This document shows positions 35,820 to 44,295 of a stretch of 64,000 nt of DNA, piece by piece. Source of the stretch: Rhodovarius crocodyli (GTDB lineage: Bacteria; Pseudomonadota; Alphaproteobacteria; Acetobacterales; Acetobacteraceae); NCBI RefSeq assembly GCF_004005855.1, contig NZ_SACL01000003.1:124001-188000 (forward strand), given 5' to 3'. The number at the start of each line of letters is the position of its first letter. The stretch's first letter is position 1. The translations under genes and the position numbers were made by a program. The notes below the pieces were generated by a model. The model had not been told where the DNA came from. It was given only the letters and a program-made list of their open reading frames with translations, and did no database searches.

Positions 35820-36634
35820 CAGCTCGACTTGAAGCTGACATCCTCGGCACCGAGCTTGCGCTCGTAATGCTTGGAATACTTGCTGGTGATGAGGTCCGTC
35901 TTCACCACGATGGAGACATCGGTGGTGTTGAACGGCACATCCAGCACCGCGCCATCCCCCACGAAACCGCCGAGCCTGAGATAGCCCTTGATCAGCGGCG
36001 GCAGGTCCAGCAGCGCGCGCTTGGCGTCATAGGCCTCGGGCGGCAGCAGGTTCATGGATTCATAGCGGCTGGGCAGGGCCACGGGGCGGATCGCCTCGGG
36101 CGCCAGGTGCTTGTGATACAGGTACGAAAGCTGCGCGGCATTGGCCTGCAGGTCCACGCCGGGCAGGCTGGCGCAGCCGAACATCACCTCGATGCGGTAA
36201 TGCGAGACATAGGCCGCGATGCCTTCCCACAGCAGCTGCATGGAGCCGCGGTTGCGGTATTCCACCGCCACGCAGGAACGGCCCAGCTCCAGAACCTCAC
36301 CGGGGAAGTTCTGCATGCAGGAGATGTCGTATTCATCGGCGCTGTAGAAGCGCCCGACCTTGGACGCGGCCGCGCGTCGGATCAGCCGATAGCTGCCGAC
36401 GACGGCGGCCTCGTCCTCACCGCGGTTGTGGTCCAGCACCAGCAGATGGTCGGCCACGGCGTCGAACTGGTCGGAGTCGATGCCGGTGGCGCGCGCCGCG
36501 TCATCGGGCTGCGCGCCCATTTCCTCGACGAACACCTTGTAGCGCAGTCGCTGGCTGGCGACGATTTCCGCTTCGCTTTTAGCGATCCGCACGCCGAGGT
36601 TGCCGGCGCGGATCTCCTCGAAGGGCAATGACAT
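35819..36634 (-). CDS. olsB: L-ornithine N-alpha-acyltransferase (ornithine lipid synthesis)
   Basis: This 271-residue GNAT-fold acyltransferase transfers a 3-hydroxyacyl chain from acyl-carrier protein to ornithine, giving lyso-ornithine lipid. Signatures are LRYKVFVEEMG near the N terminus, LELGRSCVAVEYRNRG for the cofactor region, and GCASLPG. The start was set at the ATG at 36634, which overlaps the fur stop as TGATG; a GTG just upstream is in frame. No olsA acyltransferase is adjacent. Coupling to fur suggests joint expression with the iron regulator. Confidence 0.88.
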   Translation of the reverse strand: MSLPFEEIRAGNLGVRIAKSEAEIVASQRLRYKVFVEEMGAQPDDAARATGIDSDQFDAVADHLLVLDHNRGEDEAAVVGSYRLIRRAAASKVGRFYSADEYDISCMQNFPGEVLELGRSCVAVEYRNRGSMQLLWEGIAAYVSHYRIEVMFGCASLPGVDLQANAAQLSYLYHKHLAPEAIRPVALPSRYESMNLLPPEAYDAKRALLDLPPLIKGYLRLGGFVGDGAVLDVPFNTTDVSIVVKTDLITSKYSKHYERKLGAEDVSFKSS

Positions 36635-37107
36635 CACTTGGGCTTTTTCTGTTCGGGCCGCCTGGCGAAGAGCTGCAGCCTTACGTCGACGAGCTCGAAG
36701 CCCAGCTTGGCCGCGATATCGCGCGCCAGGGCATCATGTGCCTCGTCCTCGAATTCGATGACCTTGCCGGTATCGACATCGATCAGGTGGTGGTGCTGGC
36801 CGCGGTCCGTGGGGTCATAGCGGGACCGTCCCTCACCGAAATCCCGGCGGGCGACGATGCCCTTTTCCTCCAGCAGGCGGACGGTGCGGTAGACGGTGGC
36901 GATGGACACGTCGGCGTCGAGGGCGACCGCGCGGCGGTACAGTTCCTCGACATCGGGATGGTCTTCGCTCTCACTGAGAACCCGCGCGATGATACGGCGC
37001 TGCCCCGTCATCTTGAGGCCACGCTCGATACACATCTGCTCGATCCGCGAGGCCGGGCGGCTATCGGTATTCGCCCTCGACCGTCGCGCCGGGCCTGGCT
37101 GCGTCAT
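36634..37107 (-). CDS. fur: Fur-family metal-responsive regulator
   Basis: This 157-residue dimeric DNA-binding protein has an N-terminal winged helix (MTGQRRIIARVLSES, VSIATVYRTVRLLEE) and a C-terminal metal domain. That domain has HHHLIDVDTGKVIEF with the histidine cluster and no CxxC pairs, as in alphaproteobacterial Fur/Mur. Irr was considered, but the HHHLIDVDTGK sequence fits Fur better. The ATG at 37107 is preferred to a TTG at 37116. It is co-oriented with and overlaps olsB. Confidence 0.88.
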   Translation of the reverse strand: MTQPGPARRSRANTDSRPASRIEQMCIERGLKMTGQRRIIARVLSESEDHPDVEELYRRAVALDADVSIATVYRTVRLLEEKGIVARRDFGEGRSRYDPTDRGQHHHLIDVDTGKVIEFEDEAHDALARDIAAKLGFELVDVRLQLFARRPEQKKPK

Positions 37108-37195
37108 CAACGCCAAATGCTCTCATCTCCCGCGCAATGGCCGGAACATACCCGCTGTTCCGTCCATCGCAAAGCGGGGAAGGCAGAAACGGGCT

Positions 37196-37627
37196 TCAGC
37201 CCTTCGCGCGGCCGGGGCGACCGCGGGGCTTGGTGCCCAGGCCGATCTGCTTGGCCAGGTCCGAACGCTTCTGGGCATAGGCCTCGGCGACCATGGGGTA
37301 ATCGGCCGGCAGGCCCCACTTCTCGCGATACTGCTCGGGGGACATGTTGTAGGCGGTCTTGAGGTGGCGCTTCAGCATCTTCAGCTTCTTGCCGTCCTCC
37401 AGGCACACCAGATAATCCGGCGTGACGGACTTCTTCACGGGAACGGCCGGTTCCTGCTTCTTCGCCTCGGGCTCCGGCGCAGGCTTGCCCAGATTGGTCA
37501 GCGCGCTGTGAACCTGGGCGATCAGCCCCGGCAGGTCTGCCATGGCAACGGGGTTGTTGGAGACGTGCGCAGACACGATCTCCGCCGTCAGGCCCAGTAG
37601 ATCCTGTGCCGATTCATTATCAAGCAT
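37196..37627 (-). CDS. MucR/Ros-family transcriptional regulator
   Basis: This 143-residue regulator has the C-terminal Ros/MucR finger VCLEDGKKLKMLKRHL followed by TAYNMSPEQYREKWGLP and DYPMV. Compared with Ros, only one Cys and one His of the four zinc ligands remain at canonical sites; the last His is replaced by Ala in TAYNM. This variant is common in Rhodospirillales, so it is not decay. MucR proteins form H-NS-like oligomers and control exopolysaccharide and cell-cycle genes. It is divergent from tusA. Confidence 0.88.
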   Translation of the reverse strand: MLDNESAQDLLGLTAEIVSAHVSNNPVAMADLPGLIAQVHSALTNLGKPAPEPEAKKQEPAVPVKKSVTPDYLVCLEDGKKLKMLKRHLKTAYNMSPEQYREKWGLPADYPMVAEAYAQKRSDLAKQIGLGTKPRGRPGRAKG

Positions 37628-37716
37628 GAAAACCGTCCCCTATTTGGATGATGAGTATCGATACGTGAGTTTCCCGTGTCGGGGCAATATCCTATAGGGC
37701 GGGACTTAGGAAAGAA

Positions 37717-37950
37717 ATGTTGAAAAGTATGTCAGATCAGCCGGACCAACAGCTCGATATACGCAGCGAAACTTGCCCGATGACCTTTGTGCGAACTCGG
37801 CTGAAGCTGGATCGCATGGCGAAGGGTGAGCTTCTGGAGGTACTATATGCGGGCGAGGAGCCTGCAAGGAATCTCCCGAAAACCGCTACAGAACAGGGCC
37901 ATGCGGTGATTTTACATGAGGAGGGAAGATTAATTATTCGGAAGGGATAA
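37717..37950 (+). CDS. TusA-family sulfur-carrier-like protein
   Basis: This 77-residue protein has the TusA fold with Cys20 in ETCPMTFVRTRLKL. The usual CPxP motif is CPMT here, as in the subset of family members that are not the tRNA 2-thiouridine TusA. It may carry persulfide sulfur in an unknown pathway. The ATG at 37717 has AGGA eight bases upstream; an ATG at 37729 is in frame. The 3' end overlaps the convergent rimI by 21 bases. Confidence 0.8.
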   Translation: MLKSMSDQPDQQLDIRSETCPMTFVRTRLKLDRMAKGELLEVLYAGEEPARNLPKTATEQGHAVILHEEGRLIIRKG

Positions 37951-38367
37951 CGATAGCACGAGAGCGTCGCTTCCATCGCTGTAGTAGTGCCGACGCAGGC
38001 CCTGCGCCTCGAATCCGCTCGTACGATACAAATGCAGCGCACCAGTATTGTTCGATGCAACCTCAAGGAAAATTGTTGTTGCCTCGACTTCTCGCGCCAC
38101 GGCGATCGCGCCGCGCAGCAACAGCCCGCCCAGGCCCATCCGCCGGAAGGCGGGCGCGACGGCCAGGGTCAGGATTTCCGCCTCTCCGGCGATCGCGCGG
38201 GCCATGATGAAGCCCTGCCCCGGAAGCCACAGCGCATAGCAGCCGGGGCTGGCCAGCAGCCCCGCGATCGAGGTGGCGCTCCAGGCGTCCGGCCCGGTGA
38301 AGGCGGTGGCGTGCAGGGCGGCCAGATCGGCCGCCTGCCCGACGCCCGCGGGCTGCGGCTCGATCAT
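37930..38367 (-). CDS. rimI: Ribosomal-protein-alanine N-acetyltransferase-like GNAT enzyme
   Basis: This 145-residue GNAT protein has the acetyl-CoA loop VAPAFRRMGLGGLLL (motif R-x-x-G-x-G) and the RimI hallmark EVASNNTGALHLYRTSGFE. RimI acetylates the N terminus of ribosomal protein S18. It overlaps tsaB by four bases (ATGA), the usual tsaB-rimI pairing in bacteria, which supports the call. Confidence 0.86.
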   Translation of the reverse strand: MIEPQPAGVGQAADLAALHATAFTGPDAWSATSIAGLLASPGCYALWLPGQGFIMARAIAGEAEILTLAVAPAFRRMGLGGLLLRGAIAVAREVEATTIFLEVASNNTGALHLYRTSGFEAQGLRRHYYSDGSDALVLSLSLPNN

Positions 38368-38981
38368 GGCCGGGGCGATGTGGTGGCCGGGGCGTCGATA
38401 TAGAGCGGCTCGGCCGCGCGGCGCGGCAGCTCGCCCGCCAGCATCGCGGCCGCGACCCGCGCCACGCCGCGCGCATGGGCCAGCAAGGGCGGCACGGCAC
38501 GGGCATCGGCGCCGCGCGCCGCCAGCGCCGCCGCCGTGCGCTCCGCCGCGTCGCCGGCCAGCAGGATCGGGCCCTCGGGCATCGGCAGCGCCGCCTCATC
38601 CAGCGCCACCGGCGGCAGGGCAGGGCGTTCCAGGAAGATCCGGCCGCGCTTGTTGTCGATGGCGGCCCAGACAGGCAGCGCATCGGGGTTATCCGCCTCG
38701 GCGGCCAGGGCCTCTCCGGTTGTCACGCCCAGCAGCGGCACGCCCAGCGCCAGGGCCAGGCCCTGCGCCAGCGCCAGCCCGGCGCGCAGGCCCGTGAAGC
38801 CGCCGGGCCCCACCCCCGCCGCCACGGCCGAAGGCTGCCGTCCGGCCAGTACCTCCTGCACCAGCACCGGCAGGATGGAGGCATGGCCGCGCGCCTCGTC
38901 GCGTGAGGCCTCGGCCACCACCGCGCCGTCCCACAGCGCGACCGAGCAGCGCGGGCCCGCCGATTCCAGCGCCAGGATCAT
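38364..38981 (-). CDS. tsaB: tRNA threonylcarbamoyladenosine synthesis protein TsaB
   Basis: This 205-residue ASKHA-fold protein is the scaffold partner of TsaD in making t6A37 on ANN-decoding tRNAs. The start ILALESAGPRCSVALWD matches TsaB, and GPGGFTGLRAGLALAQGLA is its central motif. It lies between xthA and rimI on the same strand; rimI is coupled. The gap to xthA contains a 17-bp duplication that separates what would otherwise be an overlapping start and stop. Confidence 0.92.
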   Translation of the reverse strand: MILALESAGPRCSVALWDGAVVAEASRDEARGHASILPVLVQEVLAGRQPSAVAAGVGPGGFTGLRAGLALAQGLALALGVPLLGVTTGEALAAEADNPDALPVWAAIDNKRGRIFLERPALPPVALDEAALPMPEGPILLAGDAAERTAAALAARGADARAVPPLLAHARGVARVAAAMLAGELPRRAAEPLYIDAPATTSPRP

Positions 38982-39015
38982 CCCAGTTCCACCATCACCC
39001 CAGTTCCACCATCAC
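38982..39015. repeat. 17-bp tandem duplication between xthA and tsaB
   Basis: CCCAGTTCCACCATCAC occurs twice in immediate succession (38982-38998 and 38999-39015). With a single unit, the minus strand would read GTGATGGTGGAACTGGGATGA, ending xthA in VMVELG with an ATGA overlap to the tsaB start. The duplication leaves the XthA C terminus unchanged and opens a 13-base gap. Confidence 0.9.
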
Positions 39016-39792
39016 CGGCACATGGTCGCTGGCCTTCTCCCAGCCGCGCGCCTCACGCAGCACCTGCATGCCCTTCAGCGCGGGGGCCAGGTCGGGCGAG
39101 ACCCACACATGGTCCAGCCGCCGCCCGCGATTGGACGCCGCCCAATCCTGCGCGCGATAGGACCACCATGTGTAGAGCTTCTCCTCCGCCGGCACGAAAT
39201 GGCGCATGGCATCGTACCACGCGCCCTTTTGCATCCAGCGGTTCAGCGCCTCCACCTCGATGGGCGTGTGGGAGACGACCTTCAGCAATTCCTTGTGCGA
39301 CCAGACATCGTGTTCCAGCGGGGCGATGTTCAGGTCGCCCACCAGCACGCGGCGCGGGGCGGCGGCATTGGCCACCGACCATTCCGTGGCCTCGGCCAGG
39401 AAGTCCAGCTTATGGGCGAACTTCACGTTCACCAGCCGGTCCGGGATGTCGCCGCCGGCGGGGATGTAGAAGTTGTGCAGCTCGATCGGGCCGCCCGGTG
39501 CGTCGAGCATCACGCCCAGATGCCGGCAGTCGCCCTTCAGGCACCAGTCCGGGGTGTCGGGCAGCACGGTGAACGGGTGGCGCGAGAAGATCGCGACGCC
39601 GTTGTAGCCCTTCATGCCGCGCATCGCGACATGCGGATAACCCAGCGCCTTGATGCCCTCCAGCGGGAAGAACTCGTCGGGGGTCTTGGTTTCCTGCAGG
39701 CAGATCACGTCGGGCGCCAGCGCATCGCGCACCCCCGTCAGCAAAGGCAGCCGCAGGCGGACGGAGTTGATGTTCCAGGTGGCGATGCGCAT
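38995..39792 (-). CDS. xthA: Exodeoxyribonuclease III
   Basis: This 265-residue Mg-dependent AP endonuclease and 3'-5' exonuclease works in base-excision repair. The EEP-fold motifs are present in order: IATWNINSVR, CLQETK (metal-binding Glu), GYNGVAIFSR, GDLNIAP (catalytic Asp and Asn), RLDHVWVS and the terminal SDHVPV with the catalytic His. The length is typical. It is followed by tsaB on the same strand. Confidence 0.94.
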   Translation of the reverse strand: MRIATWNINSVRLRLPLLTGVRDALAPDVICLQETKTPDEFFPLEGIKALGYPHVAMRGMKGYNGVAIFSRHPFTVLPDTPDWCLKGDCRHLGVMLDAPGGPIELHNFYIPAGGDIPDRLVNVKFAHKLDFLAEATEWSVANAAAPRRVLVGDLNIAPLEHDVWSHKELLKVVSHTPIEVEALNRWMQKGAWYDAMRHFVPAEEKLYTWWSYRAQDWAASNRGRRLDHVWVSPDLAPALKGMQVLREARGWEKASDHVPVMVELG

Positions 39793-39840
39793 GACTACCA
39801 GCCGCCCCCCGAAGGGAGCGGCCCCAAAAAGTGAACCAGT

Positions 39841-40527
39841 TCAGCCGATCTTGACGGCGATGGTGCCCACGCCCTCGACCATGCCTTCCAGCAGGTCGCC
39901 GCGCTGCACGGCCGCCACGCCCTCGGGCGTGCCGGTCATGATCAGGTCGCCGGGGTGCAGCGTGACCAGGCCCGACAGGTTGGCGATCACTTCCGGCACC
40001 GACCAGATCATCTTGGACAGGTCGGAGGTCTGGGTGACCTTGCCGTTCACCTTCAGCTCGATCTTGCCCTTGCCGGGGTCGACGCCCTCGGCCGGCACCA
40101 GCTCGCTCATCGGCGCGGAGTGGTCGAAGCCCTTGCCCATGTCCCAGGGGCGGCCGGTCTTCTTCGCCTCGTTCTGCAGGTCGCGGCGGGTCATATCCAG
40201 GCCGCAGCAATAGCCCCAGACATGCTTCAGCGCGTCGGCGGGCGCGATGTCGAAGCCGCCCACGCCGATGGCGACCACCAGCTCCATCTCGTGGTGCAGG
40301 CTCTTGGTCGCGGGCGGATAGGGCATGCCCTCACCCGGCAGCACCACCGCATCGGCGGGTTTCGCGAAATAGAAGGGCGGCTCGCGGGTCGGGTCGCTGC
40401 CCATCTCGATCGCGTGCTCGGCGTAGTTGCGGCCGACGCAATAGATGCGGCGCACCGGGAACACCGCGTCGCTGCCCTTGATGGGCAGAAAGGCCTGCGG
40501 CGGGGCAGGGATCACGTATTCGGGCAT
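39841..40527 (-). CDS. Fumarylacetoacetate-hydrolase-family protein (fumarylpyruvate hydrolase-like)
   Basis: This 228-residue single-domain FAH-fold enzyme has the metal-binding acids in [11 protein letters not shown] and the [10 protein letters not shown] segment, plus [12 protein letters not shown] and the late [12 protein letters not shown]. Single-domain members hydrolyse fumarylpyruvate or acylpyruvates or decarboxylate oxaloacetate. The ATG at 40527 has GAGG six bases upstream; the frame start at 40545 lacks one. It probably forms its own unit with xthA downstream. Exact substrate uncertain. Confidence 0.85.
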   Translation of the reverse strand: MPEYVIPAPPQAFLPIKGSDAVFPVRRIYCVGRNYAEHAIEMGSDPTREPPFYFAKPADAVVLPGEGMPYPPATKSLHHEMELVVAIGVGGFDIAPADALKHVWGYCCGLDMTRRDLQNEAKKTGRPWDMGKGFDHSAPMSELVPAEGVDPGKGKIELKVNGKVTQTSDLSKMIWSVPEVIANLSGLVTLHPGDLIMTGTPEGVAAVQRGDLLEGMVEGVGTIAVKIG

Positions 40528-40644
40528 CGGAGCCTCTTCGCGCATGAATGCTGGCCAAGCGTTACCAGCGCATCGCGGTGCAGGGAAGGGCGGCGGTACT
40601 TAAAGTAAAATCTGAGGAGCGCGCGACAACGATACGTTGTGAAA

Positions 40645-40680
40645 CAAAAAAGCGCCCGACCAGGGGGGTGGTCGGGCGCC
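40645..40680 (-). terminator. Rho-independent terminator for uvrB
   Basis: GCGCCCGACCA (40652-40662) pairs with TGGTCGGGCGC (40669-40679) around a GGGGGG loop. On the minus strand the stem is followed by a T-run (AAAAAA at 40646-40651 on the plus strand). It lies 147 bases past the uvrB stop and is the clearest intrinsic terminator in the window. The rest of the 40528-40826 gap holds no gene. Confidence 0.85.
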
Positions 40681-40826
40681 CATTGTTGTACTTCCGATCG
40701 GAGTGGTAGGGCGAGCCGGCAGGGGATACCGGGCCGTCCGCCGGCGTTCAACATGCGCCGACTAACGCCATACTAGCGCCAGACTCTCATTTTGGCAAAA
40801 CCAGAATCTCGTGATGGTTGTGGGAC

Positions 40827-43028
40827 TCAACGTCCACGCTTCTTCATCTTTGCGGGATCATAGCCGCCGCCGCCGGGGCCCAGCGGTTTCGGCTTCCAAT
40901 CGGCCTTCGGGCGCTTTCCCTTGACCGGCACGCTGTCCTGCAGGGACCGCCCGGCCAGGTTGGGCGTGGCGGCGCTGTCCAGGCCAAGCTCCAGATTCTC
41001 CAGCCGCTTGATCTCGTCGCGGATGCGCGCGGCCTGTTCGAATTCCAGCTCGGCGGCGGCGGCGCGCATGCGCTTCTCCAGCTCCGCGATGCTGGCGCGC
41101 AGGTCCTTGCCGACGAATTCGGCGGTGGCGTCGCCCTCGACCGCTTCCACGGTGACGTAGTCGCCCTGCGACACGTCCTTCAGCACGTCCGAGATCTCGC
41201 GCCGGATGGTGGTCGGCGTGATGCCGTGCTCCTCGTTATAGGCCAGCTGCTTGGCCCGGCGGCGCTCGGTCTCGCCCAGCGCGTTCTTCAGGCTCTGGGT
41301 CATGCGGTCGGCATACAGCACCACCCGGCCCTCGGCGTTGCGCGCGGCGCGGCCGATGGTCTGGATCAGGCTGGTGGTGCTGCGCAGGAAGCCTTCCTTG
41401 TCCGCGTCCAGGATGGCGACCAGCGCGCATTCGGGGATGTCGAGGCCCTCACGCAGCAGGTTGATGCCCACCAGCACGTCGAACACGCCACGCCTGAGGT
41501 CGCGGATGATCTCGATGCGCTCCAGCGTGTCCACGTCGCTGTGCAGGTAGCGCACACGGATGCCGGCCTCGGTCATGTACTCGGTCAGGTCCTCGGCCAT
41601 GCGCTTGGTCAGGGTCGTGACCAGCACACGGCCGCCCTTCTGGTTCACCTCCCGGCATTCGGCCAGCAGGTCGTCCACCTGGCCTTCCACCGGGCGGATG
41701 TCGCAGACCGGGTCCAGCAGCCCGGTGGGGCGGATCACCTGCTCGGCGAACACGCCGGCGGTGCGCTCCATCTCCCACGCGCCGGGCGTGGCCGAGACAT
41801 GGACCGTCTGCGGGCGGAAGGCGTCCCATTCCTCGAACTTCAGGGGGCGGTTGTCGATGCAGGAAGGCAGGCGGAAGCCGTGCTCGGCCAGGATGGCCTT
41901 GCGCGCGAAGTCTCCGCGGTACATGCCGCCGATCTGCGGCACGGTCACATGGCTCTCGTCCACCACCAGCAGCGCGTCGGTCGGCAGGTATTCGAACAGG
42001 GTCGGCGGCGGGTCGCCCGGGTTACGGCCCGACAGGTAGCGGCTGTAGTTCTCGATGCCCTTGCAGCTGCCCGTCGTCTCCATCATCTCGATGTCGAAGG
42101 TGGTCCGCTGGTCCAGTCGCTGCGCCTCCAGCAGCTTGCCCTCGCTTTCCAGCTCCCGCAGGCGCTCCTTCAGCTCGATCTTGATGCGGCCGATGGCCTG
42201 GCTCAGCGTCGGGCGCGGCGTCACATAGTGGCTGTTGGCATAGATCGAGACCTTGTCCAGCTCCGAGGTGATCTCGCCGGTCAGCGGGTCGAATTCCCGG
42301 ATGCCGTCCACCTCGTCACCGAACATCGAGATGCGCCAGGCGCGGTCCTCCAGCTGTGACGGCCAGATGTCCACGCTTTCGCCGCGCACGCGGAAGGTGC
42401 CGCGCTGGAAGGCGTTGTCGTTGCGGCGGTACTGCTGCTCGACCAGCCCCTTGATGAGCACGTCGCGGTCGATCCGCCCGCCACGCTCCAGCTTGACCAC
42501 CATGCGGGAGTAGGTCTCGACCCCGCCGATACCGTAGATGCAGCTGACGGAGGCCACCACGACCACATCGTTGCGCTCCAGCAGCGCCTGGGTGGCGCTG
42601 TGCCGCATGCGGTCGATCTGTTCGTTGATCTGGCTGTCTTTTTCGATATAGGTGTCGCTGCGCGGAATATAGGCTTCCGGCTGGTAATAGTCGTAGTAGC
42701 TGACGAAATACTCCACCGCGTTGTTCGGGAAGAAGCTTTTCATCTCGCCGTACAACTGCGCGGCCAGGGTCTTGTTCGGCGCCAGGATCAGGGTGGGCTT
42801 CTGCACCGCCTCGATCACCTTGGCCATGGTGAAGGTCTTGCCGGACCCCGTGACGCCCAGCAGGACCTGGTCGCGCTCGCCGCTCTCGACGCCGGCCACC
42901 AGTTCCCGGATCGCCTGCGGCTGGTCGCCGTTGGGCTGGAACGGGCTTTCGACCTTCAGCGCCTTGGTGAACTCCGGGATCGGCCGGCGCTCGGGCTTGA
43001 AGGTCATCGGCATCAGCGTGTGGTCCAT
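40827..43028 (-). CDS. uvrB: Excinuclease ABC subunit B
   Basis: This 733-residue DNA damage-recognition helicase-like ATPase loads onto lesions with UvrA and recruits UvrC. Walker A is GVTGSGKTF, the damage-probing beta-hairpin region has [16 protein letters not shown] (family hallmark), and DESHVT and the motif [11 protein letters not shown] are present. A C-terminal UVR domain ([24 protein letters not shown], landmarks ELEKRM and [10 protein letters not shown]) contacts UvrC. The tail is Lys/Arg-rich. The start could also be the in-frame ATG at 43010. Confidence 0.96.
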   Translation of the reverse strand: MDHTLMPMTFKPERRPIPEFTKALKVESPFQPNGDQPQAIRELVAGVESGERDQVLLGVTGSGKTFTMAKVIEAVQKPTLILAPNKTLAAQLYGEMKSFFPNNAVEYFVSYYDYYQPEAYIPRSDTYIEKDSQINEQIDRMRHSATQALLERNDVVVVASVSCIYGIGGVETYSRMVVKLERGGRIDRDVLIKGLVEQQYRRNDNAFQRGTFRVRGESVDIWPSQLEDRAWRISMFGDEVDGIREFDPLTGEITSELDKVSIYANSHYVTPRPTLSQAIGRIKIELKERLRELESEGKLLEAQRLDQRTTFDIEMMETTGSCKGIENYSRYLSGRNPGDPPPTLFEYLPTDALLVVDESHVTVPQIGGMYRGDFARKAILAEHGFRLPSCIDNRPLKFEEWDAFRPQTVHVSATPGAWEMERTAGVFAEQVIRPTGLLDPVCDIRPVEGQVDDLLAECREVNQKGGRVLVTTLTKRMAEDLTEYMTEAGIRVRYLHSDVDTLERIEIIRDLRRGVFDVLVGINLLREGLDIPECALVAILDADKEGFLRSTTSLIQTIGRAARNAEGRVVLYADRMTQSLKNALGETERRRAKQLAYNEEHGITPTTIRREISDVLKDVSQGDYVTVEAVEGDATAEFVGKDLRASIAELEKRMRAAAAELEFEQAARIRDEIKRLENLELGLDSAATPNLAGRSLQDSVPVKGKRPKADWKPKPLGPGGGGYDPAKMKKRGR

Positions 43029-43177
43029 GGGCGCAAGATAGGCGCTGCCGGCGGCTTTCGCACCCCTGTTCTCGCGATGTTCCTTGCGGCGCCCGTGCCT
43101 GGCTCATGGCGCGATAAGGACCGTACATCCTGCCGGCACCGTGTTAACGTTTCTCACGAAATCCGGAGGAACCCCCC

Positions 43178-43687
43178 ATGGCATTGATGTTGCGCGTGCT
43201 GTTGGCGGCGCTGCTGGCGCAGGCGGCGGTGCGGGCTGAGGCACAGGTCCGCGCCCCGCATGGCGGCATCGGCTGGGTGGAGCAGCGCGGCGGCCAGATG
43301 CCCTCCGGCGCGCAGCCCATGGGCCGGGATACCAACGGCCAGTCGCTCTATGTCTGCTCGGGCTTTCACCGTGGCGGCCAGCACCCCGGCAAGCTGCGCG
43401 AGGGCTTCATGGGCTGCGTCATCGGCTTCGGCGGCAGGGAGTTCACGACCGAACGCTACATGACCATGACCGGCAGCGGCCGCTGGACCCCCGCCCAGGG
43501 TGGGCAGGTGCCGGCCCGCGCGCTGCAGGCCGGCAATGAGGCCGACCAGCGCCCGCTGTTCGTCTGCCGTGGAGAGTTCCGCGGCAGCATCCAGCTCGGC
43601 AAGATCCGGCCGGGGTTCGAGGGTTGCAACATCAGCTACGGGAGCGCCGAATACACGCTGAACCGCTATGAGGTGCTGGAGGGCTGA
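43178..43687 (+). CDS. Secreted protein with two DM9 (DUF3421) repeats
   Basis: This 169-residue protein has a signal peptide (MALMLRVLLAALLAQAAVRAEA) then two DM9 repeats. Each reads W-x-x-x-x-G-G-x-(M/V)-P-x-x-A, LYVC/LFVC, GK, GC-x-I, and a closing tyrosine strand. DM9 proteins in animals are mannose-binding lectins; bacterial members are uncharacterised. CCGGAGGA precedes the ATG. It overlaps the SGNH hydrolase gene by one base (TGATG), suggesting a carbohydrate-binding partner for that enzyme. The pairing is inference. Confidence 0.75.
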   Translation: MALMLRVLLAALLAQAAVRAEAQVRAPHGGIGWVEQRGGQMPSGAQPMGRDTNGQSLYVCSGFHRGGQHPGKLREGFMGCVIGFGGREFTTERYMTMTGSGRWTPAQGGQVPARALQAGNEADQRPLFVCRGEFRGSIQLGKIRPGFEGCNISYGSAEYTLNRYEVLEG

Positions 43688-44295
43688 TGCGCGTCTGCTT
43701 CTTCGGCGACAGCATGGTGAACGGCACGGGCGACGATGAATGCCTGGGCTGGGTCGGCCGCGCCTGCGCTGAGGCACGCCGCGGCGGCACGGATCTCACC
43801 TGCTACAACCTCGGTATCCGGCGCGACACCAGCGCCGACGTCCGTGCCCGCTGGCGGAGGGAGGCCGAGGCGCGGCTGCCTGCCGCGCATGACGGCAGGC
43901 TGGTCTTCTCCTTCGGTGCCAATGACTGCTGCGCGAACGACGCGGGCGGCGGCGTGCGGGTCGACCACGCCGCGGCGCTGGCGCATGCGGAGGCGATACT
44001 GCTCGCGGCTGCCGCCTGGCGCCCGGTGCTGATGGTCGGCCCCTTCCCGATCCATGAGCCGGCGACGGACGCACGCATCGCGGCCCTGGGGCAGGGCTTC
44101 GCCCAGCTCTGCGCGCGGCTGGGCGTGCCTTATCTGTCGGTGTTCGAGACGGCGGCGGGCTCGGCCGCCTGGGCGCGGGAGGTCGCGGCCGGCGACGGCG
44201 CGCACCCGAATGCCCAAGGCTATGCCGAGGTCGCGGCGGTGTTCAGCCGCTGGCCAGCATGGCGCGCCTGGCTCGGCGCGGCCTCAGCGCCGTAG
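43687..44295 (+). CDS. SGNH/GDSL-family esterase
   Basis: This 202-residue hydrolase has all four SGNH blocks: block I FFGDSM (catalytic Ser9), block II Gly in LGIRRDT, block III GANDC, and block V DGAHPN with the Asp-x-x-His pair. There is no clear signal peptide, so it may be cytoplasmic. Likely activities are ester or acyl-sugar hydrolysis. It is coupled to the DM9 gene and overlaps the convergent kinase gene by 12 bases. Confidence 0.85.
   Translation: MRVCFFGDSMVNGTGDDECLGWVGRACAEARRGGTDLTCYNLGIRRDTSADVRARWRREAEARLPAAHDGRLVFSFGANDCCANDAGGGVRVDHAAALAHAEAILLAAAAWRPVLMVGPFPIHEPATDARIAALGQGFAQLCARLGVPYLSVFETAAGSAAWAREVAAGDGAHPNAQGYAEVAAVFSRWPAWRAWLGAASAP

Noticed and set aside
40818-42359. 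513-residue open frame on the plus strand
   Set aside because: It is antisense to uvrB, whose motifs are complete.
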